From Streptomyces carpinensis (GTDB lineage: Bacteria > Actinomycetota > Actinomycetes > Streptomycetales > Streptomycetaceae): 64,000 bases of DNA. The stretch is from NCBI RefSeq assembly GCF_002154505.1, contig NZ_MUBM01000272.1, positions 1 to 64,000 of the forward strand, read 5' to 3'. The number at the start of each line of letters is the position of its first letter. The stretch's first letter is position 1. The translations under genes were made by a program, and so were the position numbers. Under the pieces are notes generated by a model. That model was not told the origin of the DNA. It did no database searches and worked only from the letters and a program-made list of their open reading frames with translations. This document shows, one piece after another, positions 1 to 7,322 of this stretch.

Positions 1-1228
1 CGCCGACCATGTGGACGCCGACCACGGCACCGTCCTTGACCTGGACGAGCTTGATCTCACCCGCGGTCTTCAGGATCTTGCTCTTGCCGTTGCCCGCCAG
101 GTTGTACTTGAGAGCGACGACCTTGTCCGCGCCGTAGATCTCCTTGGCCTTGGCCTCGGTGAGACCGACGGAGGCGACCTCCGGGTGGCAGTACGTCACC
201 CGCGGGACACCGTCGTAGTCGATCGGAACGGTCCGCAGACCGGCCAGACGCTCCGCCACCAGGATGCCCTCGGCGAAGCCGACGTGCGCGAGCTGGAGCG
301 TCGGGACCAGGTCACCGACGGCGGAGATGGTGGGAACGTTGGTACGCATGTACTCGTCGACGAGGACGTAGCCGCGGTCCATGGCGACCCCGGCCTCCTC
401 GTAGCCCAGGCCCTGGGAGACCGGGCCGCGGCCGACGGCGACGAGCAGGACCTCGGCCTCGAACACCTTGCCGTCCGCGAGGGTGACCTTCACGCCGTCC
501 TGGGTGTACTCGGCCTTCTCGAAGAAGGTGCCCAGGTTGAACTTGATGCCGCGCTTGCGGAACGCGCGCTCCAGCAGCTTGGAGGAGTTCTCGTCCTCCA
601 CCGGGACCAGGTGCTTCAGGCCCTCGATGACCGTGACGTCGGCGCCGAAGGACTTCCAGGCGGAGGCGAACTCGACACCGATGACGCCGCCGCCCAGGAT
701 GATCGCGGACTTCGGCACGCGGTCCAGGACCAGGGCGTGGTCGGAGGAGATGATGCGGTCGCCGTCGATCTGGAGACCCGGCAGGGACTTCGGCACGGAA
801 CCGGTCGCCAGGAGGACGTGGCGACCCTGGATCCGCTGACCGTTGACGTCGACGGAGGTCGGGGAGGACAGCCGGCCCTCACCCTCGATGTAGGTCACCT
901 TGCGGGAGGCGATGAGTCCCTGCAGGCCCTTGTAGAGGCCGGAGATCACGTCGTCCTTGTACTTGTGGACGGCCGGGACGTCGATGCCCTCGAAGGTGGC
1001 CTTGACGCCGAACTGCTCGCTCTCGCGGGCCTGGTCGGCGATCTCGCCCGCGTGGAGCAGGGCCTTGGTGGGGATGCAACCCCGGTGCAGGCAGGTACCG
1101 CCGACCTTGTCCTTCTCGATCAGGGCGACGTCCAGGCCCAGCTGCGCCCCGCGCAGGGCCGCGGCGTAACCACCGCTACCACCGCCGAGGATCACTAGGT
1201 CGAAAACGGTGCTGGCGTCGTTCGCCAC
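1..1228 (-). CDS. lpdA: Dihydrolipoyl dehydrogenase (E3), 3' end outside window
   Basis: Flavoprotein E3 component of 2-oxoacid dehydrogenase complexes; it reoxidises dihydrolipoamide with FAD and NAD+. The visible 409 residues begin MANDASTVFDLVILGGG, an N-terminal FAD-binding GxGxxG. The redox-active disulfide motif GGTCLHRGC follows, then a second nucleotide-binding fold (ILGGGVIGVEFA) and the start of the dimerisation domain. Family members have about 460 residues, so roughly 50, including the C-terminal catalytic His, lie off the left edge. The GTG start at 1228 is chosen because GGAGGA sits 6 nt upstream and no in-frame alternative gives a better N-terminus. It lies downstream of pepA on the same strand, but a strong terminator separates them, so it probably has its own promoter. 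Confidence 0.95.
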   Translation of the reverse strand, partial: MANDASTVFDLVILGGGSGGYAAALRGAQLGLDVALIEKDKVGGTCLHRGCIPTKALLHAGEIADQARESEQFGVKATFEGIDVPAVHKYKDDVISGLYKGLQGLIASRKVTYIEGEGRLSSPTSVDVNGQRIQGRHVLLATGSVPKSLPGLQIDGDRIISSDHALVLDRVPKSAIILGGGVIGVEFASAWKSFGADVTVIEGLKHLVPVEDENSSKLLERAFRKRGIKFNLGTFFEKAEYTQDGVKVTLADGKVFEAEVLLVAVGRGPVSQGLGYEEAGVAMDRGYVLVDEYMRTNVPTISAVGDLVPTLQLAHVGFAEGILVAERLAGLRTVPIDYDGVPRVTYCHPEVASVGLTEAKAKEIYGADKVVALKYNLAGNGKSKILKTAGEIKLVQVKDGAVVGVHMVG

Positions 1229-1398
1229 GTCACGTCCTCCATGCATGTGCGCCGTACGCCGGTCGTCGCTGACCGGCAGGCGGCTGGTGTCCGGCCGCTC
1301 GTTCTTCGGCCCTTGGGTGGGGCCCTGTCCTGCCGACGCCCATCTTCGCACTTGTCGGGAGCGGACGAGACGCGGGGCCGGGGTGTGAGACGTACCAC

Positions 1399-1415
1399 CC
1401 GGTTGCCGCAACCGG
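1399..1415. repeat. 17-bp perfect inverted repeat upstream of lpdA
   Basis: CCGGTTGC and GCAACCGG flank a single base. The repeat lies about 170 bp upstream of the lpdA start and just past the pepA terminator. It could be an operator or part of an extended terminator structure. No regulator is assigned. Confidence 0.4.
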
Positions 1416-1420
1416 ACAAA

Positions 1421-1453
1421 ACGGCCCCGAGTGCGGGACGCACCCGGGGCCGT
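1421..1453 (-). terminator. Rho-independent terminator of pepA
   Basis: A 9-bp perfect stem (ACGGCCCCG / CGGGGCCGT) is followed, read on the minus strand, by TTTTGTCC. It starts 13 bp beyond the pepA stop codon. Confidence 0.8.
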
Positions 1454-1466
1454 CGAGGGACGAACC

Positions 1467-3002
1467 TCAGCCGAGGTCGCCCGCGGCCGTGAGCTCCGCG
1501 AGCCGGACCAGCGTGCGCACCGCCGAGCCCGTACCGCCCTTGGGCGTGTAGCCGAAGGGACCCTGCTCGTTGAAGGCCGGGCCGGCGATGTCCAGGTGGG
1601 CCCAGGTGATGCCCTCGCCGACGAACTCGCGCAGGAACAGGCCGGCGACCAGCCCGCCGCCCATGCGCTCGCCCATGTTGGCGATGTCGGCGACCGGCGA
1701 GTCCATGCCCTTGCGCAGGTGCTCGGGCAGCGGCATCGGCCAGGCCTCCTCGCCGACCTCCTCGGCGGCCTCGTGCACCGCGGTGCGGAAGGCGTCGTCG
1801 TTCGCCATGATCCCGAAGGTCCGGCTGCCCAGCGCCAGCATCATCGCGCCGGTCAGGGTCGCGACGTCCACGATCGCGTCGGGCTTCTCCTGCGAGGCCG
1901 CCCACAGCGCGTCCGCGAGCACCAGCCGGCCCTCGGCGTCGGTGTTGAGGACCTCCACCGTCTTGCCGCTGAACATGCGCAGCACGTCACCGGGGCGGGT
2001 GGCGGAACCGGAGGGCATGTTCTCGGCCAGCGCCAGCCAGCCGGTGACGTTGACCTCCAGGCCCAGACGGGCGGCCGCGACGACGGCGGCGAACACCGCG
2101 GCGGCGCCGCTCATGTCGCACTTCATCGTCTCGTTGTGGCCGGCCGGCTTGAGCGAGATGCCGCCCGAGTCGTAGGTGATGCCCTTGCCGACCAGCGCCA
2201 GGTGCTTCTTCGCCTTCGGGCTGGTGTACGACACCTTCACCAGTCGCGGCGCCGACGCCGAGCCGGAGCCGACGCCCAGGATGCCGCCGTAGCCGCCCTT
2301 GGCGAGCGCCTTCTCGTCGAGCACCTGGACCTTCAGGCCGTGCGCCTTGGCCGCGTCCTGGGCGACGGCGGCGAACGCGGCCGGGTTGAGGTCGTTCGGC
2401 GGGGTGTTGATCAGGTCGCGGGCGCGGTTGAGCTCCTCGGAGACGGCCGTGGCGCGCTCGATCGCCGCCTTGTAGGCGCGGTCGCGGGGCTTGCCGCCGA
2501 GCAGCACGACGTCGGCGACGGGCGCCTTGCCGTTGCGCGACTTCGCGGCGCCGTTCGTCTGCGCGGTCTCCTTGTACGTGTCGAAGGAGTACGCGCCGAG
2601 CAGTGCGCCCTCACCGACCGCACCGGCGTCGGCGGCCTCCGCCAGCGGCAGCGCGAAGGCGGCCTTCTTCGTCCCGGCGAGGGCACGGGCGGCGACGCCG
2701 GCGGCCCGGCGCAGCGCCTCGGCGTCGTACCCGGCGTCCTTCTCGGGCTCCGCGCCGAGGCCCACGGCCAGCACGAGCGGGGCCTTGAAACCCGACGGCG
2801 CGGGCAGCTTGGTCACCTCGCCCTCGGCACCGGAGGCACCGAGGGTCTCCAGGACGTCGGCGAGCTTGCCGTCGTACGCCTTGTCGACGGCCTCGGCGCC
2901 CGGTGCGACGACCGGGCCCTGGGCGCCCTTGGCGACACCGACGACGATCGCGTCGGCCCGCAGGCCGGGCGCCGCGGCGGTGCTGAGAGTGAGAGCAGTC
3001 AC
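1467..3002 (-). CDS. pepA: Leucyl aminopeptidase (M17)
   Basis: Cytosolic two-metal aminopeptidase that removes N-terminal residues from peptides. The 511-residue product has the usual M17 layout: an N-terminal macro-like domain and a C-terminal catalytic domain with the signature NTDAEGRLVLADAL plus the metal/active-site stretch GKGITYDSGGISLK. Its length matches the family. The reading frame is open upstream to 3119, but the GTG at 3002 gives the family-like start MTALTLSTAAAPG; the extra 39 codons read as non-conserved arginine-rich sequence. The Shine-Dalgarno is weak (AGGGAAG about 15 nt upstream). The gene appears monocistronic, ending in a strong hairpin. Confidence 0.95.
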   Translation of the reverse strand: MTALTLSTAAAPGLRADAIVVGVAKGAQGPVVAPGAEAVDKAYDGKLADVLETLGASGAEGEVTKLPAPSGFKAPLVLAVGLGAEPEKDAGYDAEALRRAAGVAARALAGTKKAAFALPLAEAADAGAVGEGALLGAYSFDTYKETAQTNGAAKSRNGKAPVADVVLLGGKPRDRAYKAAIERATAVSEELNRARDLINTPPNDLNPAAFAAVAQDAAKAHGLKVQVLDEKALAKGGYGGILGVGSGSASAPRLVKVSYTSPKAKKHLALVGKGITYDSGGISLKPAGHNETMKCDMSGAAAVFAAVVAAARLGLEVNVTGWLALAENMPSGSATRPGDVLRMFSGKTVEVLNTDAEGRLVLADALWAASQEKPDAIVDVATLTGAMMLALGSRTFGIMANDDAFRTAVHEAAEEVGEEAWPMPLPEHLRKGMDSPVADIANMGERMGGGLVAGLFLREFVGEGITWAHLDIAGPAFNEQGPFGYTPKGGTGSAVRTLVRLAELTAAGDLG

Positions 3003-3280
3003 GGTGGTGAAATCTCGCTTCCCTGTGAAAGGTGGTGTGGCCGAACAAGGGTGGGTCGACCGGGCCCGACGACCGACCCTAGATCCCTCCTGCGGTGCGG
3101 TCTTCACCCGGGCAGGCAAACACCCGGCACGAGCCTACGCGCGTTGTTTCGCCGACCGGATGCCGCGGGGTTCACCTGGCGGCGGCGTCGCCGTCACCTT
3201 CCGATCCTCACACCGTCGGCCCGCGGACGCGGCGGGGGGCAACTCCCTTGGGTGCATGAGGAGTCGGCGATGATCGTCGG

Positions 3281-4150
3281 GTGTACGTTCCCGCGCATCG
3301 CCCCGCAGTCCGCACGACGAGACGTCCGGCCCTCGGCCGCGGACCCGCCCGCCCGTTCCTTCTCGTCGCCCTGCTCCTGCTGCTCGCCGGCTGCTCCGGC
3401 GACCGGGGCGAGGGCGGCGGCCCCAGGAAGGACGCCACGCCGCCGGCGGCGCGGCGCTGGCAGCCGCGGCCGGGAACCAGCTGGCAGTGGCAGCTCAGCG
3501 GCCGGCTCGACACCTCGGTGCGGGCGGCGGTCTACGACATCGACGGCTTCGACCACCCGAAGGCGACCGTCGCGGCACTGCACCGCCAGGGCCGCAGGGT
3601 CGTCTGCTACGTCTCCACGGGCGCCTGGGAGGACTTCCGCCCGGACGCGGGGAGGTTCCCGAAGTCGGTGCTCGGCAGGGGCAACGGCTGGAAGGGCGAG
3701 CGCTGGCTCGACATCCGCCGTACCGACGTGCTGAGGCCTTTGATGGCGGCCCGCCTCGACATGTGCCGGGAGAAGGGCTTCGACGCGGTGGAGCCGGACA
3801 ACATGGACGGATACCGAAACCGCACCGGATTCCCGCTGACGGCCGCGGACCAGCTCCGCTACAACCGTCTCGTCGCCGAGCTGGCCCACGACCGTGGCAT
3901 GGCGGTCGGACTGAAGAACGATCTGGACCAGATCCCGCAGCTGGCCGGGGACTTCGACTTCGCGGTCAACGAGCAGTGCGCCCAGTACGGCGAGTGCGCC
4001 GAGCTCGAGCCCTTCGTCGCGGCCGGCAAGGCGGTGTTCCACGTCGAGTACGAGCTGCCGGCCGGCCGCTTCTGCGCGCAGTCCCGCCGTCTGGGGCTCA
4101 GCTCACTGCTCAAGAGGTACGAGCTGGGGGCGTGGCGCCGGGCGTGCTGA
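3281..4150 (+). CDS. GH114-like (endo-alpha-1,4-polygalactosaminidase family) lipoprotein
   Basis: Predicted secreted lipoprotein of 289 residues. An N-terminal arginine-rich stretch and hydrophobic helix end in the lipobox LLAGC near residue 38. The mature part is a TIM-barrel-like domain of the GH114/DUF297 type: it opens with WQWQLSG and contains the acidic motif EPDNMDGY, followed by GLKNDL and VNEQC. Known members cleave galactosaminoglycan-type exopolysaccharides; the substrate here is unknown. The GTG start at 3281 gives a plausible signal peptide, with GAGGAG upstream. The 3' end overlaps the convergent RDD gene by 41 bp. Confidence 0.8.
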   Translation: MYVPAHRPAVRTTRRPALGRGPARPFLLVALLLLLAGCSGDRGEGGGPRKDATPPAARRWQPRPGTSWQWQLSGRLDTSVRAAVYDIDGFDHPKATVAALHRQGRRVVCYVSTGAWEDFRPDAGRFPKSVLGRGNGWKGERWLDIRRTDVLRPLMAARLDMCREKGFDAVEPDNMDGYRNRTGFPLTAADQLRYNRLVAELAHDRGMAVGLKNDLDQIPQLAGDFDFAVNEQCAQYGECAELEPFVAAGKAVFHVEYELPAGRFCAQSRRLGLSSLLKRYELGAWRRAC

Positions 4151-4772
4151 AGCCGGCCGCCGGCCCGGCGGGCGTCCGGGAGACGAGCCCGAGGCCGGTG
4201 ACCGCCGTGCCAGCCACCCGGTCGGCCAGCGACCGCCGGCCGGGGAAGAGCACCGGCAGGGCGTTGAACAGGAAGACCAGCACGGCCAGCGCCCACACCA
4301 GCACCGACAGCAGGAAGTGGCCCTCGATCAGCAGCACGCAGGCCACGGCGTAGACGGCGACGTCGGCCGCGGTGGTGACGGCGGCCCGCAGCGCGGCCGG
4401 GCGTGCGCGCCCGGAGGCCACCGGGCCGCCGGCCGGGACGACCTTCAGGCCGAGCAGGCCCTTGCCGACCGTGCGCCCGGCGAGGGCCAGGCACCCCCAC
4501 TGGTAGAGGAAGGCGGCCAGCACCAGCAGCCCGAACGCCTCCTCCACGTCCAGCACCACCTTGTTCCACAGGGACACCCCCAGGTGCTCCGAGGCGCCGA
4601 GGACGTCGCCGCGCGAGGAGAGCAGGTCCAGGCCGCTGCGCGTGGCGAGTTCGGGCACGTCGGTGACGAGGGCGGAGATCCGGTGGAAGGTCAGCACGGC
4701 GAGCGCCGAGGCGGCCGCGACCACCAGCGCGAAATCGATGAACCAGGCCACGGCACGGCGCAGCTTCGGCAC
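4110..4772 (-). CDS. RDD family membrane protein
   Basis: Integral membrane protein with the RDD signature: an early R-x-x-AW-x-I-D (LRRAVAWFIDF) at the start of the first helix, and later GRTVGKGLLGLKVV and a closing RSLADRVAG. Three to four hydrophobic segments are visible. RDD proteins are implicated in ion or small-solute transport, but this one has no assigned substrate. GTG at 4772 is preferred because GGGGGG precedes it by 6 nt; a longer form from GTG 4808 would add 12 residues without a clear ribosome-binding site. The tail is Pro/Ala/Thr-rich and overlaps the end of the convergent lipoprotein gene. Confidence 0.75.
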   Translation of the reverse strand: MPKLRRAVAWFIDFALVVAAASALAVLTFHRISALVTDVPELATRSGLDLLSSRGDVLGASEHLGVSLWNKVVLDVEEAFGLLVLAAFLYQWGCLALAGRTVGKGLLGLKVVPAGGPVASGRARPAALRAAVTTAADVAVYAVACVLLIEGHFLLSVLVWALAVLVFLFNALPVLFPGRRSLADRVAGTAVTGLGLVSRTPAGPAAGFSTPGATPPARTS

Positions 4773-4910
4773 AGACGTCCCCCCGATCACATCACTGTCT
4801 GTCTGCACTGCCTGTTCGACCGTCGGTCTGTCCGACCCGACTGTCCGTCTGCTCGGCGGCTCAGACTAGCGACGCGACGGGGACGGCCGAAGAAGACGGC
4901 ACGGATCGTT

Positions 4911-5774
4911 TCAGCCCAGTGACACAAGGACCAGGGCGGTGGTGGCCGCCGCCTCCGCGAGGCCGCCGAAGACATCGCCGGTCACGCCGCCGAAGCGGCG
5001 CGTGCAGTGGCGCAGGAGGAGCTCGGCGACGACGAGGGCGGCGACCACCGCACCCGCGGCGAGCAGGGCGACGTGCGGGCCGAGGCCCGCCCCCGCCGCG
5101 CCGGCCGCCCCCGTGACGACGAGGGCCGCTCCCAGCGCGCCGGGCACCGGGACCACCCCTGCGACGGCCGCCCCCAGTCCCTCCGGCCGGGCGGCCGGCA
5201 CCCCGCGGCGCGCGGCCAGGGTCAGCGCCAGCCGGGCGGCGCTCGCCGCGACGACGGCGGCGAGCGCGCCGTGGGCCCACGAGTCGCCGTAGGCCTGCGC
5301 CAGGGCGGCGACCTGGGCGAGCAGCACGAGGACGAGAGTGATCACTCCGAACGGGCCGATGTCCGACTGCTTCATGATCCGCAGCGCGTCCTCGGCCGGC
5401 TTGCCGCTGCCCAGTCCGTCCGCGGTGTCGGCGAGGCCGTCCAGGTGCAGGCCGCGGGTCAGTGCGGCGGGCACGGCGGCGGTGGCGACGGCGGCGAGGA
5501 GGGGGCCGGCGCCGAGGAACAGCAGCAACAGGCCCACCGCGGCGGCGCCCACGCCGACGACGAGCCCGGCGAGCGGCGCGCAGAGCATCCCGCCGCGCGC
5601 CGCCGCACGGTCCCAGCGGGTCACCCGGACCGGGAGGACGGTCAGCGTCCCGAAGGCGAACCGGAGCCCGTGCAGCGCGGGAATCCACGAGGTCGGCGAG
5701 GGCGGAGGGGCAGAGGAGGAAGGAGAGGAAGGAGAGGAAGGAGAAGGCGGCGAGGGGGAGGAGGGCGCGGACAC
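4911..5774 (-). CDS. cobS: Adenosylcobinamide-GDP ribazoletransferase (cobalamin synthase)
   Basis: Membrane enzyme that joins adenosylcobinamide-GDP to alpha-ribazole, the last assembly step of cobalamin. The 287-residue product has several hydrophobic helices and the CobS motifs HLDGLADTADG and GGVTGDVFGGLAE. The conserved region begins at LHGLRFAFGTLTVLPVRVTRW, near residue 33. It is preceded by a Ser/Pro low-complexity leader encoded by a short tandem repeat. The GTG at 5774 is the only convenient in-frame start upstream, so the real start could be a non-standard codon nearer the conserved part. It belongs with cobT and cobU on the same strand, separated from them by membrane-protein genes. 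Confidence 0.92.
   Translation of the reverse strand: MSAPSSPSPPSPSSPSSPSSSAPPPSPTSWIPALHGLRFAFGTLTVLPVRVTRWDRAAARGGMLCAPLAGLVVGVGAAAVGLLLLFLGAGPLLAAVATAAVPAALTRGLHLDGLADTADGLGSGKPAEDALRIMKQSDIGPFGVITLVLVLLAQVAALAQAYGDSWAHGALAAVVAASAARLALTLAARRGVPAARPEGLGAAVAGVVPVPGALGAALVVTGAAGAAGAGLGPHVALLAAGAVVAALVVAELLLRHCTRRFGGVTGDVFGGLAEAAATTALVLVSLG
5715..5746. repeat. Tandem GGAGAGGAA repeat in the 5' part of cobS
   Basis: About three copies of a 9-bp purine unit (GGAGAGGAA, first copy shortened) lie in frame at the 5' end of cobS, encoding Ser-Ser-Pro repeats. Because the unit is a multiple of three, slippage would change leader length without a frameshift. Confidence 0.7.
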
Positions 5775-5849
5775 GCGGGCAGAGTACGGGACCGGCGCGC
5801 ACCCGCCGGCAAGCGGGCGGGGTCCCGGCGGACGCGGCAGACTACCTAC

Positions 5850-6632
5850 ATGGGGCAATGGCTGTACCGCAACATCGTCGAGCCCGGGAAACTGCCCCTG
5901 CTCCTCGCCCTCGGCGCCTTCGTCGTGACTTTCCTCGTCACCCGCGTCATCACCCGTCTGATCCGGGCCGGGAAGGGGCCCTTCGGCAACGTCAAGGCCG
6001 GCGGGCTGCACATCCACCACGTCGTCCCCGGTGTCCTCCTGATCGTCTTCGGCGGCTTCGGCGCGGTGGCCAGCAGCCGGTACGGCTTCGGAGCGGCGGC
6101 CTTCGCGGTGGTCTTCGGCGTGGGCGCGGGTCTGGTCCTGGACGAGTTCGCGCTGATCCTGCACCTGGACGACGTCTACTGGACCGAGGCGGGCCGCAAG
6201 AGCGTCGAGGTGGTCGTCCTCACCGCCGCCCTGGTCGGTCTGGTGCTCGGCGGCTTCTCCCCGTTCGGCGTCAACGACCTGACTGCGGGTGAGCTGCAGA
6301 ACCGGGGGACGGTCATCGGCAGCGTGGTCGTGAACTTCGTGTTCTCCCTGGTGTCCCTCAGCAAGGGCAAGTTCCGGCTCGCCGTGTTCGGCGTGATCGT
6401 TCCCTTCCTCGCCCTGGTCGGCGCCGTCCGGCTGGCCCGCCCCGACTCCTACTGGGCCAGGCGCTTCTACCGCCGCCGCCCGCGCGCCCGCGCCCGGGCC
6501 GGTCTGCGCGCCTACCGCCACGACCGCCGCTGGGCCGGCCCCCGCCGCCTGGTTCAGGACTGGATCGGCGGCAGGCCCGACGCGCGGCCGGCCCGGCTGC
6601 CGGGCCCGGGCCCGGGCCCGGGCGGTGACTGA
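5850..6632 (+). CDS. Conserved integral membrane protein with HIHH motif
   Basis: Predicted membrane protein of 260 residues with about six hydrophobic helices. The motif KAGGLHIHHVVPG near residue 50 and the acidic stretch LDEFALILHLDDVYW near residue 95 are striking, and could form a metal or proton site. This is a conserved actinobacterial family whose function I do not know. The C-terminus is arginine-rich and ends in alternating Gly-Pro. The ATG at 5850 starts directly with a short amphipathic segment and a long helix; no good Shine-Dalgarno is visible. The last 79 bp overlap the convergent gene at 6554-7303. Confidence 0.75.
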   Translation: MGQWLYRNIVEPGKLPLLLALGAFVVTFLVTRVITRLIRAGKGPFGNVKAGGLHIHHVVPGVLLIVFGGFGAVASSRYGFGAAAFAVVFGVGAGLVLDEFALILHLDDVYWTEAGRKSVEVVVLTAALVGLVLGGFSPFGVNDLTAGELQNRGTVIGSVVVNFVFSLVSLSKGKFRLAVFGVIVPFLALVGAVRLARPDSYWARRFYRRRPRARARAGLRAYRHDRRWAGPRRLVQDWIGGRPDARPARLPGPGPGPGGD

Positions 6633-7303
6633 GGGACCCGGCGCCGCGCGCACGGCCACCGTCGACGTGCCGTCGACAGCGCGCACACCAGCGCCACGCC
6701 GGTGAGCGCCGCCACATGCTCCGTGCCGGCGAGGTTCTCCTTCAGAGCCACCTCGACCGCCATCGCAGCGCTCACCGCGCCCGCCGTGACGTACGCGCCG
6801 TAGCGCCAGCCGAGGTACACCGCGAGCCCCACCACGGCCGCGGACGGGCCGGTGTCCACCACGTGCGCGTCGCTGCGGGGCAGGCCCAGCAGACGTTCGG
6901 GGCCGAGGGCGACGCCCACGCGCGCGTACAGCGTGCCGGCGAGCGTGGCGACGTAGGCGACGGCGAGGGTGCGCCGCCGGCCCAGGCAGATCTCGGCGAC
7001 GCCGAACACGAACAGGATCTGCGCCAGCGCCCCGTACACCGGCAGGTCCAGGGCCGGCACGAACAGCGAGAGCGGGGTGCGCAGCAGGGACAGCCACAGC
7101 GGGTCCTCGGCCCGTACGGCGCCGGCGCGGTGCACGAGACCGTGGCCCCAGGGCTGGTTCTGCACGTACTGCAGCAGCGCCGTCAGGCACACCGCCGTGA
7201 GCGTCATCGGGATCGCCCGCAGACGGCGCCGGAGCAGCGGCTCGCGCACGGCGTCGTACACGGGCCCCCACTCGGCGCGGGCCCAGCGGGCGAGTGTCCT
7301 CAC
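6554..7303 (-). CDS. Rhomboid-like/integral membrane protein downstream of lysyltransferase
   Basis: Predicted membrane protein of 249 residues with about six helices. It resembles the rhomboid-like membrane proteins often found next to DUF2156 genes, but I see no rhomboid GxSG catalytic motif, so protease activity is not supported. The GTG at 7303 has GGGGAGAG about 7 nt upstream. It starts 19 bp after the stop of the lysyltransferase-like gene on the same strand, so the two are probably co-transcribed. The tail is Pro/Gly-rich where it overlaps the opposing gene. Confidence 0.65.
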   Translation of the reverse strand: MRTLARWARAEWGPVYDAVREPLLRRRLRAIPMTLTAVCLTALLQYVQNQPWGHGLVHRAGAVRAEDPLWLSLLRTPLSLFVPALDLPVYGALAQILFVFGVAEICLGRRRTLAVAYVATLAGTLYARVGVALGPERLLGLPRSDAHVVDTGPSAAVVGLAVYLGWRYGAYVTAGAVSAAMAVEVALKENLAGTEHVAALTGVALVCALSTARRRWPCARRRVPQSPPGPGPGPGSRAGRASGLPPIQS

Positions 7304-7322
7304 CAGGCTCTCCCCGTCGTCC

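Noticed and set aside
6554-7303. Active rhomboid protease downstream of the lysyltransferase gene
   Set aside because: Topology is similar but neither the GxSG serine motif nor a matching histidine is present.
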